From Lonicera japonica (Eukaryota > Streptophyta > Magnoliopsida > Dipsacales > Caprifoliaceae), in assembly GCA_021464415.1 (NCBI GenBank), contig CM038468.1:40722969-40786968 (forward strand): a stretch of 64,000 bases of DNA. Direction: 5' to 3'. The notes below the pieces were generated by a model that made no database searches, had not been told where the DNA came from, and worked only from the letters and a program-made list of their open reading frames with translations. Shown piece by piece: positions 47,597 through 60,125 of the stretch. Positions within the stretch are counted from its first letter, which is position 1. Each line of letters begins with the position of its first letter. The translations under genes and the position numbers were made by a program.

Positions 47597-48284
47597 TGTG
47601 GGAGCCTAAAATAAGATCTCGTTTGGGCTAAGGATGTTGGGCTAGGCCCAAGAAAAGAAGAGAATTGGGATAAGGCCAGAAGGATCCTAAATCCCCAAGT
47701 CGAGTATAGTAATGTTTGCTGAATAAAACCCGATAGTCAAGGAATGACGAAGATGTCAACATAGTCGTCTTCGTACAAGCTGGCACAGTTAGAGCCTTTT
47801 GCCGAGATGGGCGTCAGAGTTTATAACTAAGGAGACAATTATAAAGTGCAAAGTTAGGTTATGGATAAAGAATTATCCCCACGTGAAAATTGTTAGATTA
47901 ATATCTAAATTATACCCTTAATATAGACATTTCACCATTACCTTAACGATCATTGTGATCCTAATTATATACTTATAAATAGAAAGGGTTAACTCTGTAT
48001 ATAGGGATCGATTCATTAGCATTAATATGGGATAACCGTTAAAGATAGAACGTAGTATATTGTAAATTTCATAGCCATTGAGCTAATAGAGAACACTCAC
48101 ATATCTAAGATGATGTACTACCGGATTAGCATAAGCGCTACCGGAAGAACTTACCCTACAAACAAATCCAGTCTCTTTTATTTTAAAAGTTTATCTCGTC
48201 AACTTTGCATCCGATTACCAAAATCAACCTTCCGGACCCGGTTATAAATCTTTGGTGGGTATAATCAAATATTAATCACCAACA
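47597..48284 (+). mobile_element. Candidate solo LTR, 688 bp
   Basis: It starts TGTGGGAGCC and ends AATCACCAACA (TG...CA), with an LTR-like promoter (TATAAATAGAAAGGG at 47974) followed by a leader and a U5-like part. The flanks AAAAG (47592-47596) and AATAG (48285-48289) match at four of five positions. No internal region or second LTR is present. The superfamily is not resolved. Confidence 0.45.
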
Positions 48285-48289
48285 AATAG

Positions 48290-48972
48290 ATAGTCTTGTA
48301 TCTTCTTTGACATATAATGTATGTATCAAATTTTAAAATAAAAAATAAATATAATTCTAATCAAAATATTAACTTAAAAATTATATTGAAGCGAGGCTGT
48401 TATTTTAAAATAGACATAATATCATATATATACTAGGTTGTAATTGAGCCAAAAACTTACTATTAAACATTCAAAAATATCTTAAATCTCAGACACATAA
48501 TTTTCTATCTCTTATATATATTTTTAAGATTTAAATATCATTAATCGCTTTTTATTATATAGATGTGTATGTGTGTGTGACGTCTCTCACACAAAAAGCA
48601 AAGAAATTGTAATTAGTACAAGTAATGTGCTCCCCTCAAATTACAGTTGTTGAATCTATGACAAACCAACGACTTTTTAATTGCTTTTACTTGTTTTTTA
48701 ATGATATGGACCTGTTGCTAATACAGTTGTTCTTAGCTCAAAAGCCAATGAATTTGGTGGCGATGAAAATCTAAACATTGATTAACCTCATCAATTTCTA
48801 AATACCAGTTCAACAACTAGTGTATTATTAAATTCTCCTTTTAAATTAATATTATTTTATTCATGACTCTCAACGTTGAAAATTCACCCTAGTAGAAATT
48901 GTTTTTAATATAATTTTTTTTTCCATGCGAGTAGTATTTTTTGAGTTTTTGATCGGGTTGGTATCATTTTGT
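48290..48972. other. Spacer
   Basis: AT-rich, nothing recognised. Confidence 0.4.
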
Positions 48973-48981
48973 TTTTTAAAA

Positions 48982-50323
48982 GAGTAAATGACTCATTTCT
49001 ATCCTAAACTTCGCTCATGATTTCAAGTTGTATTTCAAATTTTATTTTGTTCCAGTTTGCACCACAAGTGTTTTTAAGTGCACACTCTGTCTACATTGCA
49101 TCCAAATTTTAACTGAACTTGTTTGTTTAATTATATAAAAACCTTAAAGTTAGGCTTGTTTTTCAATCTTAACCTCAAAAATTCAATTTTTGCAAATTAA
49201 ACTTTAAAGTAGTGATTTCGTATCAATTCAACCATTTTTTTAAAATCAAAACAGCAAGATTGATTATATTATATCATTCAAAGTCGCATATATAAGCTAG
49301 TTAGGAAAAGGGAAATCCCGTCTACATGAATCTGGAATAACTAGTGCATCACAGGTTAAAACATGAGCAACATTATTCGCCGACTTAGGACAATATACAA
49401 TAGACTAAGGCCCCATACGATGAAGCTCCTCTTTGATCTCAACAATCAAATTCCCTTCCTCAGTTCTTCTGCAAGGGGCCACAAAAATTGATTAACCTGA
49501 TAGACTGTCACAAAGGAATCTGCGCAACGTTCTGAAAATTTTCAATCATCAGCTCAAGCAACTTTAACCCCCTCAAGGAGAGCCAAAGATTCAACCACAA
49601 TAATAGAGAATGCCCCTAACTTCCGAATCGAGTGGGCTGCCATAATCGAGCCCCCTGTCATCACGAACCACTACACCACGCCTAAACCAACAATCAAATT
49701 AATACTATCTAAGGCTGCATCCACGTTAAGCTTGAAATTTCCTGACCCCGGTAGAGTCCAACGGCTCACTGGCATGGACTATTATACTAAATAATAGTCC
49801 GAGAGCATCTAGCTCGATTAATCGATTCCAAATAATTACTGGTACTTAGGAAAATCCAATCCGCATTCCTACTAACGTCGATCACCATGAACAATTTTAT
49901 TCCTATTTGTCCAAATAGCCCATGCAAGCATCAAAAAAAGATCAAAAGGTGAGCTTTAATTTTAAGAACCAATTTGACCTTAAAGTATCCAAGTTGTTGA
50001 CAATAAAAACCAAAAAAAATATTTTAATTTTCTTGTTACTTGAAATGATATAGAATTATTAAGATTTTTTGAGTTAGATATACTTTAAGATTTAAATTGA
50101 TACAAAATCACTACTTTAAGGCTTAATTTGCAGAAAATAAAATTGTGAGGTTAATATTGAAAAACAAGCCTAACTTTGACGTTTTTTATGTAAATAACCA
50201 AACAAATTATGTTAAAATTTGGACGGAACGTAGATAGAGTGTGCACTTAAAAACACTCACTTAAATTCAAGATGCAACTTGAAACTATTAGCAAAATTTA
50301 AATTATAAATGGGTCATTTTCTC
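48982..50323. mobile_element. Non-autonomous MULE with about 250-bp inverted repeats
   Basis: The left arm 48982-49230 and right arm 50080-50323 are inverted copies: both contain GTTTTTAAGTGCACACTCT, GTTAGGCTTGTTTTTCAAT and TTAAAGTAGTGATTT. A 9-bp duplication with one mismatch flanks it (TTTTTAAAA at 48973-48981, TATTTAAAA at 50324-50332). No transposase is present. The interior is mostly a LINE RNase H fragment (49240-49945). Confidence 0.75.
49240..49945 (-). pseudogene. LINE ORF2 C-terminal (RNase H) fragment inside a MULE
   Basis: On the minus strand the frame reads AWAIWTNRNKIVHGD, typical of the region before RNase H in plant LINE ORF2. It then reads SGNFKLNVDAALDS, GLGVV, GSIMAAHSIRKLGAFS and VVESLALLEGVKVA, matching the RNase H domain (RVT_3 type) of L1-like elements, with stop codons and frame changes. 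There is no upstream reverse transcriptase. It is dead. Confidence 0.65.
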
Positions 50324-51078
50324 TATTTAAAAATTAAGAGTGAAATTAAGTCAAAACATAATTTCCTTTCTCAAAAGTGATCTTTTACTTTGTCAAAGCA
50401 TTGTGATAATAATAATGAAGATAATGCGTGACTGCGTATATAGTAAAAAAACAACCCAACAACTGTTCTAGCATAAACCAATTCAAATATATTTTGACAT
50501 TAACAAATATGGGTTTTTTAGTCAACCACTTTTTTATTGAATTTTTTAATGAAATTTAGTGAAAAAGATCTTTAATCACAGAATCAACCTCACTAAATTT
50601 CGTTAAAAAGTTCATATGTTTATTTTTTCAAAAATTTTAAGCCATATAAAATGATCCTTAAATTTGATATTTACAAAAAATGCGTGCTCCCATAAATGTA
50701 TATATGCATATGTATACTGTTCTATAGCGACTATTATTACGCATTCATTGATTCACAGTCACCTGCATGATAAAAAAAGGTTGAACCCTCAAATGAATTA
50801 TGTACAGTTAGCATGCAGGCAATTATATTCAACTTTTTTTTTTTTTTTTATGTATGATTGATTTTAGAACTATCTTCTGAATTATCTCAGATACTTAAAG
50901 GTGAATCAAGGTTATGTACTCTATTTTGTTTATTACCTTCTGTATCTTTATCACTATATATATATATATATTATATGCCACATGACATGCCAGTGTTACC
51001 ATGCACCCACATGCATGAAAAAAGTGGTTCAACCTAACTGAATTACAGTTAATTAAGCTTATAAAAAGTTAATGGAAA

Positions 51079-51233
51079 ATGATAACACGTGCTCTTAGGG
51101 CACCGTTAAAGTTACTATAAATAAAAATAATAAAATCTTGTATGAGAATCTGTGCCATATTTAATGCATGTTAGGAGTTAATTGTTTTTAAAAATGAGTA
51201 CTTAACATGTGTTCTTAGGGTACACGTTAACAT
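51079..51233. mobile_element. MITE family D copy 2
   Basis: 155 bp with ends ATGATAACACGTGCTCTTAG and, in reverse, ATGTTAACGTGTACCCTAAG. Its whole length matches 16811-16966, including TGTATGAGAATCTGTGCCAT. Host flanks do not show a clear duplication. Confidence 0.65.
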
Positions 51234-54200
51234 ATATATATATATACACATCAAATTATAGCATATTCTAATTAAATATTAACCTCCATTTGTATCTCAT
51301 CATCCATAGATGCCATTTCCTTACACAGTGATTACTAATGATCATGGATCGGAATCCTAGGGCAAATGCCACTTGCAGATTTGTCTTAATGTTACAGACT
51401 AGCTATATTAATTAAATTTGGCACTTACATTTTTTTTCACTTAGATATGAAGTTATGTATTTTATTATGTACCTGTTTTTAACCAGAATATAATCAAAGT
51501 AGGAAAGCACATATTGCTATAGAATTCGGCATATACCAAACGTAAGTTGAACTTTATATATATATATATATAACGAATACATAGATGGAATTGAAAATCT
51601 CCATTAAAATACACATGCTAACAATTGATTTGTAAGAGATCGAGCGGAAATCAGAAAAAGGGAAAATGGATTAAAGAAAATTAAAGCGAAAGATTTTTGT
51701 TTGATTGTTGCAAGAAAGAAAAGTGGAAGAATAGATTTTCATTCCTCATCCAACGAATTGCATCCCTACAAAAATGGGAGGAAAGAGTAATGAATTAATT
51801 TGTTACCATTATGTTCAATACATAATAGATCAAAAAATTAATTTCAAGTATTATGATACAAGGATGTAATTAAGAAAATTTGAATAATTGAAACATTAGT
51901 GCACGATTGATCAAATAGATATGGTTCGAAAATTTTGCGCGAAAGATGTGGAAGGCCAGGTGAGACTTGAGTGTGGATGACTTGTTAAAATGCCTTAATT
52001 TGAAACTCAAGCTAATATACATGCACAAATAATTTAAAATATGTATATTTCACTTTTTCTTCCTTTCTAAAGCTTCGAAGAAAATTGAAGGCATTTTTTT
52101 ATTTCTACTACATTTTTCTTGTACCAAAAAACCTAATAATAACAAATGCTTCTTACATAGGAGTCCGGATAAATGGTTTTAAACTCGGCATTTTCACACT
52201 CACTTTTTCATCCTTTTAAGGAACCAAATGGAATCTAAAAGCGATTTTGTAATTAAATGATATTGAAAGAATAATTTCTTAAGGAAAAAAAGTTGTTTTG
52301 TATAGAAAAAAATTATGTTACAAAATTATTATTGCCTTGCAGATAAAAAATAAAATATTTTTTTAAAAAGGTATATATCATATTTCCGTAGATTAAGTCA
52401 AACATAACAAATTTGAGTGAACTCAAACTCTAAACTCATCCAATAAAATCGAATCGATTGAGTCAAAATACTACCGGATCGAATCTTTTGATGCTGCATG
52501 CTTTGTACCCAAAGGATCAGTTAAAAACCAATGAAATTAAGAATAATCCAACTCAACTCAAAAAATATCTAAAACACAACTTAAAAATACTTTTAACCAA
52601 TTACTACTTACTCATGATCGAGTTTCTCTATCTCTAATAAAATATATGGTCAAAATTCATTTTAACTATAATTTTTAGAAAACTTTTTGAACTGTATAGT
52701 TTTTCTCTTAATTTTGTATTAAATGTCAGATTTGTCTAAAGGGTGTTGAGATTCGATCCCCAAAATATAATCTTGTTTAATTCTAAGTACGATGAATGAT
52801 GATACTGCAGTAGCAATAGGTATTTGGGGAAGCTTATATAACAGCTGTTGTTCACGTGAACCAGGAAAAGGCGTCAAGATTAAGGTAAATTGCATTTTCC
52901 AAAACATGGTTTAAACCACGTACGGAAAAACTCTAATTAAGTGTGCCAATTAGTATTTAAATTTGCAACCCGTATCATCGAGGAGAGCACGGTGTTAATG
53001 CATGCCTTAAACACATAAAATAATAGCATTAACATAAAAAGAATTAGAGCTTAAAATGTATTAAATAAGTTACAAATTTTCGTGAAAGATATAATCCTTT
53101 TCATTCACAGCATATTTAACATGTGCTTGATTTTAGAATATAAGTTAAATTAAATGATGTATCTCATGGGTTTAATATACAACACAAAGTCATTAAATTT
53201 AAATGAGAGATTTAAACTTCCAACGTTTAAACGTTAAGAATATATTTAACTTTCACGAACCAAATATCATTATATATTTTTGATATGCAATTATTGTTTA
53301 ATTTGTTGCCTTTGCCTAGCCAAATACTTCAAATTTCATAGAAGTAGCTTGGAGTAGCAAATTCACTTAAAAACAAAACTAGCACATGGTTTATCTTTTA
53401 GCCTGCTATTATTGAATAGCGAAATCTAAATTCTAAAGGCTTAATGGTTCACAAAAAATTTAAAAATAAAATTAAGCATTCAGCACGATATTAAAGACTG
53501 AATTTTAAATACTTAATGCTAAATGAAAGTATTGAATATATATATATATATATATTATTTTATTTGACTTTGAACGTTCAATATATAATATTTTACGATT
53601 TTACCCTTATTATTATAATACATATTAGTATCTAATGAAAGAAAAGAATAGCCCACCAAATCACCAAAGAAATAAAAGTTCATCAAAATAAGATTAAGTA
53701 TTTAGCACCTTACTTACCTTTAATGTTGGATACCAAATTTTTTAGATGACCTTAGAAGCAATTGCTTGAATCTTATTGCATCTATATATTTTATGTGAAG
53801 GAAAAATAACAGGATAAAATTTGAAATTGTGATATAGAAACATTAATTGAATACCGTTTTCATTTATTAATATTATAATCGGTGAGACACGGATATATGT
53901 ACAATATGATGCCTTATAATTTTCAAATTGTTAAGGGTAATTTTGTAATTTCAAATATCTACCAAAAGCCCTCCTTATGCTTTATCACTACAATCGGCGG
54001 CCGGTACTTATGTAATATGATACATGATAATTCGTCACATTATCTATTGACTTTAAAACAAAACAACCACGTTCGATGATATTTGGCCAAGTGAATAGCT
54101 TGTATTTTTTATATTACATAGTAATTTTACACATTTTCAACTGCATGTAGATCTTATGAATTTGGTCTAATGATTCACTAGGTTCATGTGAGAGACGGTT

Positions 54201-55889
54201 TATTTAGAGGTTGCTCAAAAAAAATAAAAATGCATGTGGAATGTCGATACAGATGGGAGCATACCAAACAATTCCAATCCGAGATTCCGAGGTAATGCAA
54301 GTTTTGGCTAATCGCGAACAAGGAAAATGGATCATAGAGAGGGATTCTATATTTTGTGGCTTTCTTGGCAAATTGTCTCTTTTTCAAGGGATTCTATATA
54401 TAACATGTAATTATATACTCCGTAGCATTTTGAGGATATAAAAGGAAAAGAGTATTAAATTTGTGCTAGAACAGAGTAAATGGGCTAGTTTAGTTCAAAA
54501 TGCAGCTACTCTTACTTGCGAGATCAAAGATTAAGACTTAGACCTCCATTTTTCAATAGAAAAAAATTGGACTAAAACAAGTCAAACGGACAATTTACGT
54601 GAACCCGAATCTCATTAAATTTGTATTTTCGAACCCAAATCCAATCCAAAAGAAAAAATCTGCCTCCCAGTGAAGACTACAAGAAGTTTAAGGTAACGGA
54701 CTCAACCATTACCCAAGAAGCAAATGGATACGAATGACGATTCATGTTTTTAATTGTATTTTTACATTACACTACTGGTTGTTGTATCCTAGTAAACATG
54801 CCCATGACAATTTTAACAATACATTTTCTGATTTAGGCATAACAAGATATAATTAACACGAATTAACTTTAATTTTGTATTAATCTTTTCTTTCCAAAAT
54901 TTGGATATATATTAACACAACATCGTGTTTAAAATTATAGACAGAAACATAAAATACTAATTCTCCTGTCGCTGCATTCCTATCAACTAGACAAGATAGT
55001 AGGTACTCAAATGAAGCAGAGTGTTGGCAGAATTTGGAGTCGTCTACTACCATGAAGGTGCTGTTGCTTGTTGCGTATATATATATTTTTTCTTTCTTTA
55101 GGCCTTTTGAACGAGATGTTCGGGCTAATTTTTGCACATCTCCACTAATCCTCGATTGTAGGAAAATACCACCCCTAACTACCAGAGTATTTTCTATAGC
55201 TACCTACTGGGACTCGATATAAGAAGGTCCTAGTCAAACCTAGTGCATTACAAGTAAACCATGCATGGTAATTGGTAATTTTATTTCTGCAGAGTTGGTC
55301 CTGACTCTTGACCATTTTGAGACCTTAGGCCAAATTTTAAAAGGTGCCCTCTTACAAAAAAATATATTAATTTTTTAAATTAAAAAAAATTAATTAATTT
55401 TTAATTCAATGATAAGAGTTCACATGCCACTAAAAACACGTTAAAAATATTGGTGCCACCCCTAATTCTCTCTTATAATATGATAATATTGAGATTGAAT
55501 ATGGAAAGAAAGAATCAAAGAAGAGCTGAAGAGATTGTTTCTTTACACATCGTTAGAATTTTGAAAATCTGAGTTATTTTCTTAGGAATTTGCATTATTA
55601 ATTAAAATCTTTTTTTTTCTTTATTAATATATATATACACACATAAAGAAATAAAATATTAGTTCTCCTCTTCAATTTTAGGCTTTGGGCGGTCACCCTG
55701 TTAGCCATGCCCCAGGGCCGGCTCTATATTTCTGTGACCTAAAGATACTTAAAACCATACAAGGTTCTAAAAAGACTTTACAAACTTGTAATTTACAACC
55801 ATAGTTGGGAATAACAAATTTTGAACAATTATTTTGACAAACAAAAAAATCAATACTTATTCCTGATAAGGGATTTGATGACATTGTCC
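51234..55889. other. Gene-poor AT-rich stretch
   Basis: No gene could be supported in 4.7 kb. The 76-codon frame at 54211-54441 (IPIRDSEVMQVLANREQGKW) is better conserved-looking than its surroundings but was not recognised. 55290-55730 has hAT-like GGTCCTGACTC and CAGGGCCGGCTCTA blocks without a clear inverted pair. Confidence 0.4.
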
Positions 55890-55901
55890 AATACTTTTTT
55901 T

Positions 55902-56493
55902 CTTTTGACAGGAAAACAAAGTAATTATATTAAATCAAGGAATAAAACATCATCAACAAATTAAAAGAGGGGGAACACACTCCTAACTCCCTGGACCAGA
56001 CACAAAACGTATCTCTTGCGCCAGGCGATGAGCCGCAAGATTCGTTGATCAACGCACAAAGGCGAACGGACAATCAACAAGATACTTCGCAATATCAAGA
56101 CAATTATGCACTAATAAGCCAAAATAAGACAGATTATCAACCCCACTATTTAGAGCATTAACCAGCAACATTGTGTCGGACTCCACTATGACACGATGAA
56201 GGTCGAGCCTCTTTATCCAGCTGAGAGCCTCCCGACAGTTGATGGCTTCCGCTAAGAGAGGGTCAAGAGGGGTAGCTACACAGCCATTAAAGGCTTGAAT
56301 CATCTCACCATTCTCATTGCAAATAATCCCACCAAACCCGACTCTATCCTGAGCTTGAAAGATGGCAGCATCAATATTATATTTAATCCTACCTGCTCTG
56401 CCACTTAGGAACGTGCCTAGCTGTTGGTTATGAAATTACGACTGAGGGATGGTGTTGAGCCTCTCTCCATTGCGATAGCAAACTCATCTCTCT
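55902..56493 (-). mobile_element. 5'-truncated LINE with RNase H domain
   Basis: Target duplication AATACTTTTTTT (55890-55901 and 56494-56505) flanks a 592-bp insert in minus orientation, with the A-rich tail at the low-coordinate side. The coding remnant reads GRIKYNIDAAIFQAQDRVGF, GGIICNENGEMIQAFNG, LAEAINCREALSWI, VIVESDTMLLVNALNS and CPFAFVR, then a one-base frame shift and NLAAHRLAQEIRFVSGPGS before a stop. This is the RNase H domain at the end of plant L1-type ORF2, with the catalytic D, E, D and H regions still visible. The break falls just before the His. Confidence 0.8.
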
Positions 56494-56505
56494 AATACTT
56501 TTTTT

Positions 56506-57111
56506 ATTTTCCATGATTTCAATTTTTTAGAAATAAGGAAAATACAAACAACATCATGTTCAAATCCCTCATCACGCTTCGTACAACTATCTATTGAACA
56601 TACCTCCACATTTGGGACAAGGAAACAACTAGATTTATCATTCAAATAGATCAAATTCATAGCATAAATAACTGGAACAAATCAATAACCATAACCAATT
56701 AAAACATAAAGCACATATAGGACGAATAATAGGAAAATAACCCTGATAACATTAACAACAATCAACAGAATAAATGTGTTAAAAAATATACAAGGGACTG
56801 TGTGAAATTTGAGCTCTAATATTATGTTAAGAATCATCTCATCCAAAAGTTTAAGTTATTAAGTAATAGGTCAACATTGTATATCATACTTGTCAGCATA
56901 ATGTATGTGTTCGCATTAACGAATTGAATCATAACTTCACATCATTAAATCGCAGAAAATGTATATTTGAGAGATCAAATAAACTTGCAAATATACACTA
57001 GAACATATGTAAATGCAATCAGCTGGAAACATTGACATAGACAATAATAATTAAGCACTATACTATTTATTATATATACAGGATTACCGATAAATAGCGT
57101 AACATTCAAAC
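56506..57111. other. Spacer between LINE and candidate exons
   Basis: No feature recognised; it may include the 3' UTR of the minus-strand candidate gene. Confidence 0.35.
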
Positions 57112-57637
57112 TTAAAAGACGCAAAAGATATATCTTAATTTGATGCACACTGCAACAAATTATAAACATAACCCCTTGAAATTTTACATGGCATGTATTT
57201 TATGAGATATTTGACCTGTTGACCATGATATAATTGTCACTATACAACTACCTCGATCCTCCCAACACGGCTTCAATCCCAAGGTAAATGAAGCCTCAAT
57301 ATTATCCAAAATTGAATAAATAAAATCATCAAAAAATGCCTTTCGAAGATGACCAAATTGTCCACTGTTGGGTTTCTATAGAAAAGGACGATCTATTTAG
57401 CAGGAAATTTTGTGATCGATTCTTTCAGATTCAAATTCTCTTATATCAATAGTACGCTCAAATATGCGAGCGAGAATTAATCTCACATTTAATGTGGTGT
57501 AGAGACACTTCACGGAAAATAAAAAAAAAAGAAGATGAAAGCACAAATATTTGACGCAAAAAAAAATATAGATACCCGTATGGATCAATAATATAACCAA
57601 CCCATTTCACCATATCCTCCATTGCGTCGCTTTTATT
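57112..57637 (-). CDS. Candidate spliced gene fragment, unknown protein
   Basis: Three minus-strand exons join in frame at GT-AG sites: 57637-57576, 57364-57252 and 57149-57112 (TAA). From the ATG at 57622 the product would be 65 residues, including MEDMVKWVGYIIDPYGG, FGHLRKAFFDDFIYSILDNI and SFTLGLKPCWEDR. The amino-acid make-up looks like a real protein rather than AT-rich noise, and the frame is kept across both introns. I do not recognise the family. It may be the end of a longer gene whose earlier exons lie at 58-60 kb, or a pseudogene. The exon model is inference. Confidence 0.3.
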
Positions 57638-57978
57638 CTAGGTTTGAGTAAGACTAAAATTCATTTGTTAATCAATTTATATTTGTGTACATGTGTGAGA
57701 ACATGTATACAAATAGACGGATCTAAAACGAGTATCTGACCAATCAGAAAGAAGTAATAAAACTCACAAATACAATTTTCAGTTGCTCGATTAAAGACTA
57801 ACTAAACAAATCCACATTGAAACCCCTAAAAAAGCTGCAAATTTAGTTATGAAGTAGAAAGGAACAACACCCTATAACAACTTTCAGTCAAAGGATTAAA
57901 AAATCCCAAATTTAGACCTTAATACGCATCCGAATTTCATTTAAAAGTAAAATGCACCATATATTAATTGATCCGATG

Positions 57979-58218
57979 TCAATTTTCATCATCAGAACTA
58001 CCCTCGTCACTACTATAGTCATTAGCATTGTCATCATCAATATCAAGTTGAACGTCCCGCACTTGTATCAGCTTGCACCCTTGATAATCCTGGACCGGGA
58101 ACCGGCCGTGGTTGTTGCTCCTCAACCAGATGATGAACAGGTAGAGATCCAACGGTGACAAAGAATTTATCTCTGTCTCAATTTGGTAGTTTCTTCGGTA
58201 CTTTTTGAGAAAACGGTG
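57979..58218 (-). CDS. Orphan exon with acidic C-terminus, unknown protein
   Basis: An open minus-strand stretch of 79 codons ending in TGA. It reads RFLKKYRRNYQIETEINSLS, LDLYLFIIWLRSNNHGRFPV, CKLIQVRDVQLDID and an acidic tail NANDYSSDEGSSDDEN. Balanced composition and the acidic end suggest the last exon of a protein gene, but no start codon or clear acceptor was fixed and the family was not recognised. It lies 342 bases upstream (on this strand) of the exon set at 57637-57112; no splice joining the two in frame was found. Confidence 0.3.
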   Translation of the reverse strand, partial: HRFLKKYRRNYQIETEINSLSPLDLYLFIIWLRSNNHGRFPVQDYQGCKLIQVRDVQLDIDDDNANDYSSDEGSSDDEN

Positions 58219-59573
58219 TCAAGAACCACTTATTTTCGATTGTGAGATTTGACTCATTTATTTGTGCCAAAAATGAAACATGACTATAAATTTAAGACGT
58301 CACCAAAATAAAAGTGAGATTATGAATCTGAGAGTAACTATTCAAATGTTTTCAACCATCTAGGTTCTTAAACTTGCAAAATACGAGTGAAACATCAACT
58401 GGGCCTACCTTGAACAATATGGCACAATAAAAGTAGAAAACACGGGCAGGAAGGAAGAAAAGTCGGATAAGGGTCACGAAAATATATCTATACTAAATGG
58501 TAATTAGGATGTAGGATTTTGCTTTTAATCAGATAACAACATAGATGTGCAAGATACCATGACCATGGTCATGAGAGACCTTGTTATCAAACTCAAACAA
58601 GGTAAATATAGCTTTGAAAATAATTGCTTGAGAGATTTTAATTAAGTATCGAAAGAATATTTAAGATGAGAAGACGGGTATGATATTTATTTTACTAGAG
58701 GTAATCTGTGTTGATTGCACTATTGCAAAACTCATGTTATTATTAACTATTGAAACACAAAATCAAGGAGATAGAATCTTTGCAAAAAAGAAAGGAAAAA
58801 ACCAGTGAAGCCGGCATCATACAGAAGATATATATAAACACCGGAATTCTGTAAAAAAAGACAGACTTTCTTGAACTATTGAAAAATATCTAATTATTCC
58901 TCTCTAGAAACTACAAATAAATGAACATAATTGGTTAAAAGAAAGTTTCACATGCGACACTTATATTTCAATTCAATGGGAAGAAATTCAACTTTCTTTT
59001 AGAACTCAAAAAACAAATTAAATAAACATCTAGAAGGAGCTATAAAACCTTGTGATTGGAAATTTTCGGTTGGCTCGATTGTGGGGTTGAAGTACAATAT
59101 TTTAATGATGTTTTTAGTATAATTGGGTACATAGGAAACCGGAAAAAAGAACAAATACAGCATTAATTATCTAAGCCTAGCCATCAAATCAATAATGTTA
59201 TTCACAATCACAAAATCAGGTCATGGGGACTAAGTATAAGTAACATGCAGTCAACCTTTAATTTTGGAATGTTTCGAACTAAAAATCCCACTTTAATTTC
59301 GGAAACCTCAAACTAAGAATGTCGTAGTAGAAATTAGTTTTTATTTTCAACCATTGATTATGAGAAACTCGGTGTATTCAATTTTCTTTTTAAAATCTAA
59401 GTAATACTCTTAATTTGAAACAAACAAATGAAGTAGATCTTTAGAGTAAGTATTTACCTAAAATAGATGTAAAAGAAGTCATGAATTTCATCACAATTCG
59501 AGTTCAAAGTAAAACAAATTAACTTAAATAGCTGAATGTGTCCTTTTTTCACAAAAGATAAAAAAAGAAGTTA
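58219..59573. other. AT-rich DNA between candidate minus-strand exons
   Basis: It could be introns of the unknown minus-strand gene. The stretch 58480-58410 (IYFRDPYPTFLPSCPCF, then a donor-like AAG/GTAGGC) was considered as a further exon but not fixed. Confidence 0.3.
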
Positions 59574-59784
59574 CTATGGATGGTAAAACTGGGAAAGAAA
59601 AGCAGCAATTGTGGCCTTCAAGAGCAATAGAAGAGCTGATGGTGAGTCTATTCGAGGCTGAGAGTGATATAAAATAAAAGCATTCCAATGGCAAATTTTA
59701 ATGTATAATAAGTAAGATATATTTATCTATTTATTTTTAAATTAAAATAACGATGGACAAACATACCTTGAAAAAGAATTGCAT
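59574..59784 (-). other. Possible first exons of a minus-strand gene
   Basis: ATG at 59784 opens MQFFFK up to a good donor (AAG/GTATGT, 59766). An acceptor (CTCTCAG) at 59658 leads in phase to PRIDSPSALLLLLKATIAAF and then LSQFYHP before a stop at 59574. This could be the 5' end of the unknown gene whose traces lie at 57.1-58.2 kb, or chance. The connection is not established. Confidence 0.2.
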
Positions 59785-59824
59785 GCCACCAATTTTTTCT
59801 CTCTCTCTATCGCTAATGAGTTTA

Positions 59825-60122
59825 GGCTCCGTTTGATAACATGGAAAATGAAAATAAAAACAACTAATTTCGGTGAGAAGATGGAAAATAAGTTGAGGCT
59901 TATGGTGAGATACTCTCCATCTCATATTCATTTTTGTGAGTATATGTCTTCCATCATCTTTTAATATTTTGTGGAAATCTACCATCACCTAAAGAAAATT
60001 TTGTCATGGAAAAAAGCAAAAAGCAAGAGTTAATCTCACCACATACCTCAACATATTTTTCATATTCTCATCTAAATTAGTTATTTTTGTTTTCATTTTC
60101 TATGTTGCTATTAAACAGAGCC
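59825..60122. mobile_element. Tourist-like MITE, 298 bp
   Basis: The ends GGCTCCGTTTGATAACATGG and, in reverse, GGCTCTGTTTAATAGCAACA are inverted and both run into (G)AAAATGAAAA. TTA flanks both sides (59822-59824 and 60123-60125). It sits directly upstream of the possible minus-strand start at 59784. Confidence 0.7.
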
Positions 60123-60125
60123 TTA

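Noticed and set aside
54184..54441. Possible organelle-derived or gene fragment (IPIRDSEVMQVLANREQGKW)
   Set aside because: It looked protein-like, but I could not match it to any plastid, mitochondrial or nuclear gene I know; a BLASTX search would decide.
55290..55740. hAT-type MITE with GGGCCGGC-like ends
   Set aside because: The two end-like blocks are not inverted copies of each other and no 8-bp duplication was found.
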